A stretch of DNA of 19,068 nucleotides from Moraxella lacunata (GCF_002027545.1 NZ_MXAN01000095.1:1-19068); one strand, 5' to 3'. Positions 9,528 to 18,038 are shown, numbered from the stretch's first letter. Numbers and translations are program-made. Notes: generated from the sequence alone by a model not told the origin.

Positions 9528-10214
9528 TTAACCTTGCAGTTGTTTTAGAATCTGGCTAATCTCGGCATTGGCTTCGTTTTCGGTGGCTAGGTCGCCATTG
9601 GGGGTTAGGTCGTTCATTACTTGTGGTAGTAGCTCGGCAATGCCTTGGCAGACTTCTGTCTCGCTGGCTCCTGTTTGCTGACAGGCACGGTTAATCTCAT
9701 CTTTACCGAACAGACTCATCACGTCTTGGGCGTCAAGTCCGTCATTATCGGTGTCGATGTTTACCCATGATCGGGCTTTATTGCCCAGTCCGTTGCCTTG
9801 GAATTTGGCAAGCACGCCTGACAGACCGCCATTTTTTTGGATATAGCCCAGTACGATGGGGATAAGAGCAAGGAGTAGAGTATTTTTGTTAAACCCGCCT
9901 TTTTGTTGGGCGGACTGACTGCCAAGCACTTGACCCAACACACTGCCTAGGTCACTGGCAGGGACGTTTTGGCGAGTCTGTCCACCGCCTAGGAGCGAGC
10001 CTAGCATACCGCCTAGCCCGCCTTGGGCTTGACCACCGCCAAGCTGACTTGCCACCACTTGCCCAAGCATACCGCCCAAACCGCTGTTTTGTTGGGATTG
10101 ACCGCCAAGTACGCTACCTAGCATGCCACCAAGCCCGCTGTTTTGCTGTTGGGTTTGACCACCTGTTAGGGCGTTTTGGGCGACTTGGGTGATGATGTTT
10201 TGTAATAAACTCAT
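9528..10214 (-). CDS. YidB-family (DUF937) protein with Gly/Gln-rich repeats
   Basis: 228 residues counted from the ATG at 10214, which I prefer to the upstream in-frame ATG at 10262 because AGGATACTCC places an AGGA ribosome site just before it. The C-terminal 110 residues match the YidB/DUF937 pattern: a GGLSGVLAKFQGNGLG segment, a small polar region, and a helical end with IAELLPQVMNDLTPNG. The family's role is not firmly established. The N-terminal half is about three and a half imperfect copies of a GLGGMLGSVLGGQ-like unit with Gln/Ser linkers, which makes it much longer than the 132-residue E. coli YidB. A hydrophobic stretch, LLLALIPIVLGYIQ, precedes the conserved part. The gene is convergent to the RTX gene and separated from it by a terminator. 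No partner gene is evident. Confidence 0.8.
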   Translation of the reverse strand: MSLLQNIITQVAQNALTGGQTQQQNSGLGGMLGSVLGGQSQQNSGLGGMLGQVVASQLGGGQAQGGLGGMLGSLLGGGQTRQNVPASDLGSVLGQVLGSQSAQQKGGFNKNTLLLALIPIVLGYIQKNGGLSGVLAKFQGNGLGNKARSWVNIDTDNDGLDAQDVMSLFGKDEINRACQQTGASETEVCQGIAELLPQVMNDLTPNGDLATENEANAEISQILKQLQG

Positions 10215-10555
10215 GGAGTATCCTATCAAATAAAGTAAATATTGGCGAAATTGCCAAATCATGCATTATCTTATCAGAATTTTAGTGAACCTGCGTTATT
10301 TTTATTAAAGGTTTTTGTAAATAGATGAATTATTAAGCGACGTGGGTTTGTTTATAGTGGTGTCTGTTTTATTTTACACCATGCCAAAAATTGACATAAG
10401 AAACATAACGATTTGGCTTATAAAAAATAATGCGGACATTATCCAAACTAGGATTTGCTCTATGGTTATCTTGCAAAGGCATGGATTTGTCCCCATGATG
10501 GGTTATTCTAAGCTGTTTTTGAGCCATTTTTTAAGCCCATTTTTGAGCGATTGCC
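10215..10555. other. Intergenic region between the YidB-family and TusA-family genes
   Basis: About 340 AT-rich bases between divergent genes. A short palindrome TTGGC-GAAATT-GCCAA lies at 10242-10257, close to the YidB-family start. A 79-codon frame from a GTG at 10342 runs into the TusA-family gene in another phase. It has no ribosome site and an uneven hydrophobic composition, so I do not call it. A TTGACA occurs near 10392, but its best TATAAA partner is 22 bases away, so no promoter is claimed. Confidence 0.45.
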
Positions 10556-10918
10556 ATGACCGATTTATCTGCTGTTTTTGACCTTATTGATGACATTGTG
10601 CCTGCTGATGTGGCAGATGATGTTAATATGACGGATGCTTTGCACTTTGCCTTGACCGAGCATGTGATAACTGCCGATGACGTGGCGTGTGTCAGTCATT
10701 TTTTTGATGCACGCCGTCTGCCTTGCCCCATGCCTTTGTTAAAGGCAAAAGTAACCTTGCGAGATGTGGGGGCAGGGCAGGGCTTGTATCTGCTTGCCAC
10801 CGATAAAAATTCACAAACCGACCTTGTGGCGTATTGCCATAAAAACGGGCTGACGGTCAAGACGTGGGCGTATGGGCAAACAGATACCATCTTTCACTTT
10901 TTGATTAGAATGTGTTGA
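10556..10918 (+). CDS. TusA-family sulfur carrier protein with N-terminal extension
   Basis: TusA-family proteins carry a persulfide on the Cys of a CPxP motif for tRNA 2-thiouridine synthesis, molybdenum-cofactor chemistry or sulfur metabolism. Residues 51-120 match the whole domain: DARRLPCPMP (51-60) with the carrier Cys57, a LLKAKVTLRDVGAGQGLYLL strand-helix-strand, and the closing FHFLIRM. An extra 48 or so acidic residues precede the domain; typical TusA is about 80 residues. An internal ATG at codon 25 is a possible later start, and the ribosome site at 10556 is weak, so the start is uncertain. No TusBCDE or MnmA partner is nearby. It could be the orthodox TusA or another paralogue of the family. 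Confidence 0.85.
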   Translation: MTDLSAVFDLIDDIVPADVADDVNMTDALHFALTEHVITADDVACVSHFFDARRLPCPMPLLKAKVTLRDVGAGQGLYLLATDKNSQTDLVAYCHKNGLTVKTWAYGQTDTIFHFLIRMC

Positions 10919-10932
10919 GTGTTGGTATTTGC

Positions 10933-10980
10933 CATGAAAAATACTCATTTAAAAAGCAAGGGAATCGCCCATTTTTCATG
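10933..10980. repeat. 10-base inverted repeat downstream of the TusA-family gene
   Basis: CATGAAAAAT at 10933-10942 is repeated inverted as ATTTTTCATG at 10971-10980, around 28 bases. The long loop and AT-rich arms make it a poor terminator, but it is the only such structure between this gene and rpoH. Confidence 0.35.
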
Positions 10981-11140
10981 CAAAAATAATTTAAATTCAT
11001 AAAATTTCACCAAATGTTAATAAATGTTATCAATGTTCACACGTCCTAACAAAAAGCTGTAAAAACCGCTAGCATTTGGGCGGATTTCGGCTTAAAATGG
11101 GGCGATATTTAAACTGATGATTTGTTGGTAGAAAGAAAAC

Positions 11141-12361
11141 ATGCCCAAAAATTATGATTATGATGGTTTTGATGACTTTGACGATTATGGCGGTGATTAT
11201 GCCGATGAGCGTGATTTTAAGTCATCTAATACGTTAGATGAAGATGAGCTGGATAATGGATTAGATGAGCTTGACGGTTTTTCTGATGAGATACTGTCTG
11301 ATGAGTTGTTATCTGATGAATTAGACGAACTAGATGGTTTTCATGAGATTGATGATGACGCTGATGAGCTGGCATTGGATGAGTCAGAGCATGAATTAGA
11401 AACAGATGGGCAGTCCCATGATAGGGCAAGCCTTGCCCCTGTGCTTGCCAGTCATGCCCTCAGTGCCGTACCACGCTATGATGTCGCCACCAAGGATTTG
11501 GTGCCTGCCATGCCCACCAATTTGACCGCCCCAGGGGTGAATTTGGGGGCGTACATCAATACCGTACATCAGATTCCTATCCTAACCCCCGACGAAGAGC
11601 GAGAGCTTGCCGAGCGGTACTATCAAGATGGCGACGTGGAAGCGGCACGGCTACTGGTCATGAGTCATTTGCGGTTTGTGATACACATTGCACGCAGTTA
11701 TTCAGGTTATGGTCTGTCGCAGGCGGATTTGATTCAAGAAGGTAATTTGGGGCTTATGAAAGCGGTCAAACGCTTTGACCCTACCAAGGGCGTACGCCTT
11801 GTGAGCTTTGCGGTGCATTGGATTAAGGCGGAGATTCATGAATTTGTCATCAAAAATTGGCGGATTGTCAAAGTTGCCACCACCAAAGCCCACCGCAAGC
11901 TGTTTTTTAATTTGCGTAGCCTTAAAAAATCAAGCAATCAGCTCACCTTAGAAGAAGCCGAAGCCATTGCCAAAGACCTAAACGTCACGGTCAAGCAAGT
12001 CCTAGAAATGGAATCACGCTTGACCAGTTATGATGCGTCCTTTGAGCTACAAGACTCTGATGATGAAGATGGGCGTTATGCTCCCCAACTTTTTTTGGAA
12101 GATGGAGTTAATCCTGCCGAGATGGTCGAAGATGCCGACTGGGAAGAGAATACGACCACCGCCCTAAAAGAAGCGATGGACGGCTTGGATGAGCGTTCTC
12201 GGGACATCATCACTCAGCGTTGGCTTGCCGACCAAAAATCCACTTTGCATGACTTAGCGGCGGTCTATAACATCTCAGCCGAGCGGGTGCGTCAGATTGA
12301 AAAAAATGCCATGGACAAAATCCGTGAGGCGATGACCATTGATAACATGCTCTTTGATTAG
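11141..12361 (+). CDS. rpoH: Heat-shock sigma factor RpoH (sigma-32) with acidic N-terminal extension
   Basis: Alternative sigma factor that directs RNA polymerase to heat-shock promoters. Residues 130-406 align along the whole of E. coli RpoH: region 2 with LIQEGNLGLMKAVKRF and VSFAVHWIKAEIHE, the RpoH box (KLFFNLRS within the segment near 255-265), and region 4 with the DERSRDII helix, STLHDLAAVYNISAERVRQIE and a short tail. The product is 406 residues against 284 in E. coli because of about 120 extra residues, very rich in Asp and Glu, with the heptad LDELDGF at 41-47 and again at 61-67. ATG codon 124 (11510) sits almost exactly where E. coli RpoH begins and is a possible second start. The ribosome site before 11141 is weak. 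I found no clear sigma-32 promoter in the 222 bases upstream. DUF423 follows after 17 bases. Confidence 0.95.
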   Translation: MPKNYDYDGFDDFDDYGGDYADERDFKSSNTLDEDELDNGLDELDGFSDEILSDELLSDELDELDGFHEIDDDADELALDESEHELETDGQSHDRASLAPVLASHALSAVPRYDVATKDLVPAMPTNLTAPGVNLGAYINTVHQIPILTPDEERELAERYYQDGDVEAARLLVMSHLRFVIHIARSYSGYGLSQADLIQEGNLGLMKAVKRFDPTKGVRLVSFAVHWIKAEIHEFVIKNWRIVKVATTKAHRKLFFNLRSLKKSSNQLTLEEAEAIAKDLNVTVKQVLEMESRLTSYDASFELQDSDDEDGRYAPQLFLEDGVNPAEMVEDADWEENTTTALKEAMDGLDERSRDIITQRWLADQKSTLHDLAAVYNISAERVRQIEKNAMDKIREAMTIDNMLFD

Positions 12362-12378
12362 AACGAACAGACGAACAA

Positions 12379-12744
12379 ATGATAAACTGGATAAAAGTAG
12401 CAGGCGTGAACCTTGCGACAGCGGTAGCACTTGGGGCGTTTGGGGCTCACGGCTTAAAGAAAACCGCCACGCCTTATGAGCTTGATATTTGGCAGACTGC
12501 CACGCTTTATCTGTTTGTGCATGGCTTGGGGATATTAGCGTTGGGCGTGTTGGGGGCGGTATCTGCCTATCGCATTCATAAGGTTGCCATGACCTTACAA
12601 ATAGGCATTGCCATATTTAGTAGCACGCTCTACTTGATGGCACTGGGAATGCCTAAGTGGCTTGGGGCGATAACCCCAATGGGCGGAACGCTACTTATCA
12701 TCGGCTGGCTGATGTTGGTTTTTGTCAAAAAGTCTGATGGCTGA
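12379..12744 (+). CDS. DUF423 family small membrane protein
   Basis: 121-residue hydrophobic protein with about four membrane helices: residues 7-27, 40-62, 70-90 and 97-116. It carries the family hallmark GAFGAHGLK near residues 19-27 and the WQTATLYLFVHGLGILALG stretch. DUF423 proteins (YgdD/YwdK type) are widespread inner-membrane proteins with no established function. It starts 17 bases after rpoH and is probably transcribed with it. A hairpin terminator follows the stop. The ribosome site is weak, but the N-terminus matches the family start. Confidence 0.88.
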   Translation: MINWIKVAGVNLATAVALGAFGAHGLKKTATPYELDIWQTATLYLFVHGLGILALGVLGAVSAYRIHKVAMTLQIGIAIFSSTLYLMALGMPKWLGAITPMGGTLLIIGWLMLVFVKKSDG

Positions 12745-12763
12745 TGGGTTGATTGATGATGAT

Positions 12764-12790
12764 AAAAGGGCAAATGTTTTTGCTCTTTTT
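12764..12790. terminator. Bidirectional intrinsic terminator
   Basis: AAAAGGGCAAA (12764-12774), loop TGTT, TTTGCTCTTTT (12779-12789). The 11-base stem has one G-U pair and ends in a T-run, with A/T tails both ways. It lies between the convergent DUF423 gene and dgkA. Confidence 0.82.
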
Positions 12791-12794
12791 GTTT

Positions 12795-13157
12795 TTATCC
12801 AAACACCGCCATACCCCACAGCACCGCCACCAAAATAAGTGCCAGCGACTGGGCGGATGAGCCGACATCTTTGGCGATTTTGGCAAGGGGGTGATGTTTC
12901 ATAGACGTGTGGTCAACCGCCGCCTCTAAGGCGGTATTAAAAAACTCCACGATGAGCGACAAAAACGACCCTGCCACGAGCATCATCTTAACCGCCAAGG
13001 CAAAATCCAACCACAATGCCAATCCCATTAAAGGCAAATACAAAATAATGAGCTGAAAAATCGCAGGCTCTTTGACAGCGACCTTAAAGCCGTCTTTGGA
13101 ATAGGACAGTGTGTTGATGATGCGTTTTAGCCCTTTGGTTTTGTTAAATTCAGACAT
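12795..13157 (-). CDS. dgkA: Diacylglycerol kinase (DgkA)
   Basis: Small trimeric inner-membrane kinase that phosphorylates diacylglycerol to phosphatidate, recycling lipid released during osmoregulated glucan or LPS modification. It has 120 residues, the normal length. The signature IVEFFNTALEAAVD at residues 69-82 includes the catalytic and metal-binding Glu71 and Glu78; KDVGSSAQSL is at 96-105. Three membrane helices lie at about 34-50, 54-72 and 100-118, after an amphipathic N-terminus with the KDGFKVAVKEPAI segment. AGGA lies about nine bases before the ATG. A TATAAT box reads leftward from 13189-13184. The gene is divergent from the toxin-antitoxin pair, and the two promoter regions nearly touch. 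Confidence 0.95.
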   Translation of the reverse strand: MSEFNKTKGLKRIINTLSYSKDGFKVAVKEPAIFQLIILYLPLMGLALWLDFALAVKMMLVAGSFLSLIVEFFNTALEAAVDHTSMKHHPLAKIAKDVGSSAQSLALILVAVLWGMAVFG

Positions 13158-13183
13158 GGCTTTTTCCTGTGGATTGGCGATTG

Positions 13184-13189
13184 ATTATA
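13184..13189 (-). promoter_or_regulatory. Probable dgkA -10 box
   Basis: A perfect TATAAT reads leftward, 26 bases before the dgkA start. The -35 side is weak (TTTTGT at 17 bases or TTGTCA at 15) and overlaps the -35 of the divergent toxin-antitoxin promoter. Confidence 0.5.
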
Positions 13190-13203
13190 GCACTTTTTCA
13201 ATA

Positions 13204-13231
13204 TTGACAAAATCCCAGAATTTGGGATAAT
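13204..13231 (+). promoter_or_regulatory. Toxin-antitoxin promoter with internal palindromic operator
   Basis: TTGACA at 13204-13209 and GATAAT at 13226-13231 are separated by 16 bases. The spacer holds the inverted repeat ATCCCA (13212-13217) / TGGGAT (13223-13228), which runs into the -10 box. This is where an antitoxin dimer would block polymerase. The gene start is 28 bases downstream. Confidence 0.72.
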
Positions 13232-13258
13232 GATTAAAATTTCAAGAGAAACACCACG

Positions 13259-13570
13259 ATGATTACCCTAGACCTACCCCCACAACTACAAGAAGTCATC
13301 ATCGCCACCGCCGAAAAACAAGGCGTAAGTGTCAATGATTATATCTTAAATGCCATCAAAACCACTTTGGATAATGATATACCAAAACACATAGATGATG
13401 TACTCGTTTTTGATATGGAAGTTATGAAAGAACGCTTAAAAGGTTTTGAAAGCAAAGAGGAGGCATTGAAAAATGGCTTGGTACTACCGCAAGGGCTTGA
13501 TAGAGAAGGCTTGTCAGCTTGGTTAAGAGAAAATCTATCCAAACACTCCGAGCAAAGGACGGTAGTATGA
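13259..13570 (+). CDS. Putative antitoxin with ribbon-helix-helix-like N-terminus
   Basis: 103-residue protein. The N-terminus (MITLDLPPQL, then helices to about residue 38, including GVSVNDYILNAIKTTL) has the strand-helix-helix layout of ribbon-helix-helix antitoxins and DNA-binding proteins. The remaining part is charged and helical, as expected of a toxin-wrapping tail; it has FESKEEALKNG and a Trp-containing end. The stop overlaps the next start as ATGA, the classic coupling of type II toxin-antitoxin pairs. A strong promoter with an internal palindrome lies directly upstream, which suggests autoregulation. I cannot name the antitoxin family with certainty. Confidence 0.75.
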   Translation: MITLDLPPQLQEVIIATAEKQGVSVNDYILNAIKTTLDNDIPKHIDDVLVFDMEVMKERLKGFESKEEALKNGLVLPQGLDREGLSAWLRENLSKHSEQRTVV

Positions 13571-13938
13571 AAGTGGTTTTTGTCAATTGGTTGGAAAATA
13601 ACTATTTAAGTTTTGATGATGACTTACGTAATGCGGTTTTGGATTTTGCTATTCATGTGCAAACCAACGGTCTAAAAGACTTAAAAGGTCGCAATAAATC
13701 GTCCGCCCCACCCAACCCCCACACCAAAAAAGAACATCAGCACGCCAAATTTGCCCAAAAATATTGTCTTTGGCATTATCATTTGGGCGTGCCGTGCTAT
13801 GTAAAGCAAACCAATGGCGATTTTACGAGCGAATATATCCTGCATTATTGCCACTACAATGATGTGATTGTGCTGGTGGATATTAGCACCCACCCACCTT
13901 TTGTATTGCCAAGTGTGGATAAATTGACTTATGATTGA
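13567..13938 (+). CDS. Putative type II toxin, YafO-like
   Basis: 123 residues counted from ATG 13567, which overlaps the antitoxin stop by four bases; an in-frame ATG at 13519 would begin deep inside the antitoxin gene and is less likely. The order of features resembles the YafO ribosome-dependent mRNA interferase family: a first helix with FAIHVQTNGLKDLKGRN, a central YCLWHYHLGVP strand region, and HYCHYNDVIVLVDIS followed by a conserved His. The resemblance is a by-eye judgement; RelE/ParE-like toxins are an alternative. The protein is rich in His, Tyr and Cys in the catalytic half. A terminator begins at its stop codon, closing a two-gene operon. Confidence 0.6.
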   Translation: MKVVFVNWLENNYLSFDDDLRNAVLDFAIHVQTNGLKDLKGRNKSSAPPNPHTKKEHQHAKFAQKYCLWHYHLGVPCYVKQTNGDFTSEYILHYCHYNDVIVLVDISTHPPFVLPSVDKLTYD

Positions 13939-13957
13939 CCGCTTGTGGCGGTTTTTT
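13938..13957 (+). terminator. Intrinsic terminator of the toxin-antitoxin operon
   Basis: A short GC-rich stem ACCGC-TTGTG-GCGGT (13938-13952) followed by six T. It starts at the last base of the toxin stop codon. Confidence 0.78.
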
Positions 13958-13969
13958 AATGTTTAGTTT

Positions 13970-13998
13970 TTGCCCATTTCCCCCTTTTCAAGTATAAT
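13970..13998 (+). promoter_or_regulatory. Probable prfC promoter
   Basis: TTGCCC at 13970-13975, a 17-base spacer, and a perfect TATAAT at 13993-13998, 28 bases before the prfC ATG. It lies just after the toxin-antitoxin terminator, so prfC is an independent unit. Confidence 0.65.
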
Positions 13999-14026
13999 AA
14001 CCGTTTTATTTTATTAAGAAATTCCC

Positions 14027-15610
14027 ATGAGCCAATTATCCCAAGAAATCAACCAACGCAGAACTTTTGCTATCATATCGCACCCCGACGCAGGTAAAAC
14101 CACCATGACCGAAAAGCTCCTACTGTGGGGCAAGGCAATTCAGGTAGCAGGCGAGGTGCGTGGACGCAAAGCCGACCGCCACGCCACGAGCGACTGGATG
14201 AGCATGGAGCAGGAGCGTGGTATCTCTATCACGACATCGGTCATGCAATTTCCCTATAAAAATCATGTGGTTAATCTACTAGACACCCCCGGACACGCCG
14301 ACTTTTCAGAAGATACTTACCGCACGCTGACTGCTGTGGATTCTGCTCTTATGGTCATTGACGGAGCCAAAGGCGTGGAAGAGCGGACGATTAAGCTCAT
14401 GGAAGTGTGCCGTATGCGTGATACGCCCATTATTTCATTTGTCAATAAACTTGACCGTGAGATTCAAAATCCGCTTGCCCTGCTTGATGAGATTGAAAGT
14501 GTCCTAAAAATCAAATGCGTGCCTTTTGCTTATCCCATTGGCATGGGTCAGGACTTTGTGGGGGTATATAGTTTTGTGGATAACAAGACTTACTTTTATA
14601 AAAAGGGCTTTGGTTCACAAATTGTAGAGATTGAGAGTAAAGATGGCTATGACCATGCTGACATTAAGGACAGGCTTGGGCAGATTTTGTGGGATGAATT
14701 TATAGAAAACATTGAACTTGCCCAAATGGCGTATGAAGATTGGGACGTGGACGAGTTTTTGGCAGGTCGTCAAACGCCTGTGCTGTTTGGTACAGCGTTG
14801 GGTAACTTTGGCGTAAACATGATTTTGGATGTGCTGACCCAATACGCACCGCCCCCAAAAGACCATGTGGCAATAGAACGCACCGTCAAAGCGGACGAGC
14901 CTGCCTTTACGGGCTTTGTCTTTAAAATCCAAGCCAACATGGACCCCAAGCACCGAGACCGTGTCGCCTTTATGCGAGTGTGTTCGGGCAAATACGAGCG
15001 TGGCATGAAAATGAACCATGTGCGTCTTGGCAAAGAAGTGCGAGTGTCGGACGCTCTCATGTTTTTGGCAGGCGACCGTGAGACGCTAGATGAGGCGTAT
15101 GCTGGTGATATCATTGGTCTGCACAATCATGGCACGATACAAATTGGCGATAGTTTCACGAGTGGCGAGACCTTGAATTTTACAGGCATTCCGCACTTTG
15201 CCCCTGAGCTGTTTCGCCGTGTGGTGCTAAAAGACCCGATGAAATCCAAGCAATTACAAAAGGGTTTGCAACAACTCTCCGAAGAAGGGGCAACCCAAGT
15301 ATTTATGCCCCAAATCAATAATGACCTGATTTTGGGGGCGGTGGGCGTGCTACAATTTGAGGTGGTGGCACACCGTTTGCTAGAAGAATATAAAGTGCAA
15401 TGCACCTTTGAGCCGATTAGTATCGCAACCGTGCGTTGGGTGCACTCGGATGATAAGGTGGCGTTTGAAAAATTCAAGAAAAAAGCCCACGACCAGCTGT
15501 CGGTGGACGGTGGCGGTTATCTGACTTACCTTGCACCAAGCCGTGTCAATCTACAACTTATGCAAGAGCGATATCCAGAAGTGGAATTTCGGGCGACTAG
15601 GGAGCATTGA
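14027..15610 (+). CDS. prfC: Peptide chain release factor 3 (RF3)
   Basis: Translational GTPase that removes RF1/RF2 from the ribosome after termination and contributes to post-peptidyl-transfer quality control. It has 527 residues, against 529 in E. coli. G1 is SHPDAGKTT at 18-26, the switch segment RGISITTS at 64-71, G3 DTPGH at 86-90 and G4 NKLD at 140-143. The RF3-specific [20 protein letters not shown] precedes switch I, and the C-terminal domain includes [19 protein letters not shown]. It has its own promoter. The nuclease gene begins 5 bases after its stop codon, so read-through into that gene is likely. Confidence 0.97.
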   Translation: MSQLSQEINQRRTFAIISHPDAGKTTMTEKLLLWGKAIQVAGEVRGRKADRHATSDWMSMEQERGISITTSVMQFPYKNHVVNLLDTPGHADFSEDTYRTLTAVDSALMVIDGAKGVEERTIKLMEVCRMRDTPIISFVNKLDREIQNPLALLDEIESVLKIKCVPFAYPIGMGQDFVGVYSFVDNKTYFYKKGFGSQIVEIESKDGYDHADIKDRLGQILWDEFIENIELAQMAYEDWDVDEFLAGRQTPVLFGTALGNFGVNMILDVLTQYAPPPKDHVAIERTVKADEPAFTGFVFKIQANMDPKHRDRVAFMRVCSGKYERGMKMNHVRLGKEVRVSDALMFLAGDRETLDEAYAGDIIGLHNHGTIQIGDSFTSGETLNFTGIPHFAPELFRRVVLKDPMKSKQLQKGLQQLSEEGATQVFMPQINNDLILGAVGVLQFEVVAHRLLEEYKVQCTFEPISIATVRWVHSDDKVAFEKFKKKAHDQLSVDGGGYLTYLAPSRVNLQLMQERYPEVEFRATREH

Positions 15611-15615
15611 TAAAT

Positions 15616-16644
15616 ATGACCACAAGCCCCAATCTGCCAGACACGCTAACCCAAGATGTTGTATTGCTTATCCAAAATAGCAAACAACATCTTGCCATGC
15701 GTGTCAATGCCGAGCTTACTTTGCTGTATTGGCACATCGGTGAGCGGATTGCCACGCACGTTTTGCAAGGCGAGCGAGCCGAATATGGCAAGCAGGTTAT
15801 CCAAAATCTCTCAAAAGAGCTAACCGCTCAATTTGGTAGGGGTTGGAACAAAACGCATTTGGGGTATTGTGTTAAATTTTATCAAGAATTTCAAGACCTT
15901 GAAACTCTCCACGCACTGCGTGGAAAATTGAGTTGGACGCACTTTAAAAGTCTAATTTATATTGAAAATCCCCTAGCGCGAGAATTTTACGCCAGCATGG
16001 CAATTGCCGAAAAGTGGAGTACTCGCACGTTAGATGAGCGAATTGGTTCGTTACTGTTTGAACGCACCGCCATTTCCAAACAACCTGACGAAACACTCAT
16101 CGCTGAATTAGCCGACCTTCGCAATAAAGGCGAATACAATCAAAGCCTGATTCTAAAAGACCCTTACATCTTAGACTTTTTGGAATTAAATGACCGTTAT
16201 ATGGAAAAGGATTTGGAAGATGCGATATTGCGAGAGATTGAGAGTTTTCTATTGGAATTGGGAGCAGGGTTTAGTTTTATCGCTCGGCAAAAACGCATTA
16301 GCATTGATGAAGATGACTTTTATATTGATTTGTTGTTTTATAATCGTAAATTAAAATGCTTGGTGGCAATTGATTTAAAAACCGAAAAATTCAAACATAG
16401 TCATAAAAGCCAAATGGAGCTTTATTTAAATTATTTGGCAAAATATGAAAAAGAGCCCGATGAAAATCCGCCTATTGGCATTATTTTATGCACGTCCAAA
16501 AAACAAGAGCAAATTGAACTTTTGGGTCTAAATCAAGGCGACATTCATGTGGCACAATATTTAACCGTCTTACCACCAAAAGAAGTTCTAGAAGAGCGAC
16601 TGCATTTGGCGGTACAGCGAGCAAGGTTAAGGTTTGAGCGATGA
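15616..16644 (+). CDS. YhcG/DUF1016 family PD-(D/E)XK nuclease
   Basis: 342 residues from ATG 15616, with GGGAG eleven bases upstream. A TTG at 15607 inside the prfC stop is in frame but too close to that site. Residues 10-150 fit the helical DUF1016 N-terminal domain (LLYWHIGERI, YGKQVIQNLSKEL, LSWTHFKSLI). Residues 180-330 fit the nuclease domain, with Asp238 in DDFYIDLLFYNR, Asp253 and Lys255 in VAIDLKT, and Gln266 in the following helix, giving the D...D-x-K active site. E. coli YhcG is 375 residues. The family is common in restriction and other defence islands, but its natural substrate is not settled. The gene lies directly after prfC and runs convergently into the AT-rich island with a 5-base gap. 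Confidence 0.87.
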   Translation: MTTSPNLPDTLTQDVVLLIQNSKQHLAMRVNAELTLLYWHIGERIATHVLQGERAEYGKQVIQNLSKELTAQFGRGWNKTHLGYCVKFYQEFQDLETLHALRGKLSWTHFKSLIYIENPLAREFYASMAIAEKWSTRTLDERIGSLLFERTAISKQPDETLIAELADLRNKGEYNQSLILKDPYILDFLELNDRYMEKDLEDAILREIESFLLELGAGFSFIARQKRISIDEDDFYIDLLFYNRKLKCLVAIDLKTEKFKHSHKSQMELYLNYLAKYEKEPDENPPIGIILCTSKKQEQIELLGLNQGDIHVAQYLTVLPPKEVLEERLHLAVQRARLRFER

Positions 16645-16647
16645 TAG

Positions 16648-17453
<806 letters not shown>

Positions 17454-17462
17454 TTATGAAAA

Positions 17463-18038
17463 TTAAGAATTGCAATTTTTTAAAATGAATATAACCATAA
17501 TGGCAATCATAATGCCAATGATAAGTATCAGGGCTTTATGTGGTATGAATTGCTTTCCTGCTTGCAATGGATATAAAAAGGGCAACGTTTTGATGAAATC
17601 AATGTCTTTGGGGTGTCTATCTGTCATTTTGCAAAACTGAAAAAATCCATTATAAAAATAATTGGCATAATGTGTGATATCATCTTTTTTTAAGTCTTTC
17701 ATGTCTAGTAGAATATGAATTGGTGAGTGTCTACCTAGATTGTCTTTATCATTAGTTTTTATTTTGATGAGCATTTTGAAATCTTTGCTATAAATTAAAA
17801 AATCTTTTTCATTTTTTATATAATCTTTGATAAATTTTGAAGAAGAATTGGCAAAGTAGTTTCTGATATTCTTATCAATCGCAACATTGTGCATTTGTGT
17901 CAAAATTTCTTGTGATAAATCCAAATCTTTTATCTGTCGTGTTACGACATTTTCTTGTTGAATCACTTCATACATCAAATCTTCTGATGTATTATCTAAA
18001 GACTGAGTGTAGATATAAATGGGTTCAAACTGTTTCAT
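17463..18038 (-). CDS. Tail-anchored membrane protein of unknown function
   Basis: 191 residues with no family I recognise. The only hydrophobic helix is at the C-terminus (residues 167-187, ALILIIGIMIAIMVIFIL), followed by five polar residues. The protein should therefore be tail-anchored, with its bulk in the cytoplasm. The cytoplasmic part is charged, with predicted helices at 17-60 and strands around 79-113 (DFLIYSKDFKMLIKIK, PIHILLDM). The start has AGG six bases upstream and comes 6 bases after the GTPase stop. Its position between a membrane-anchored GTPase and a soluble protein suggests a membrane-bound complex. No catalytic motif is seen. Confidence 0.72.
   Translation of the reverse strand: MKQFEPIYIYTQSLDNTSEDLMYEVIQQENVVTRQIKDLDLSQEILTQMHNVAIDKNIRNYFANSSSKFIKDYIKNEKDFLIYSKDFKMLIKIKTNDKDNLGRHSPIHILLDMKDLKKDDITHYANYFYNGFFQFCKMTDRHPKDIDFIKTLPFLYPLQAGKQFIPHKALILIIGIMIAIMVIFILKNCNS

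Noticed and set aside
10342..10581. 79-codon plus-strand open frame from a GTG
   Set aside because: Runs into the TusA-family gene in another frame, has no ribosome site and looks like chance.
10919..11140. Sigma-32 type promoter upstream of rpoH
   Set aside because: No CTTGAA with a CCCCAT-like partner at proper spacing was found.
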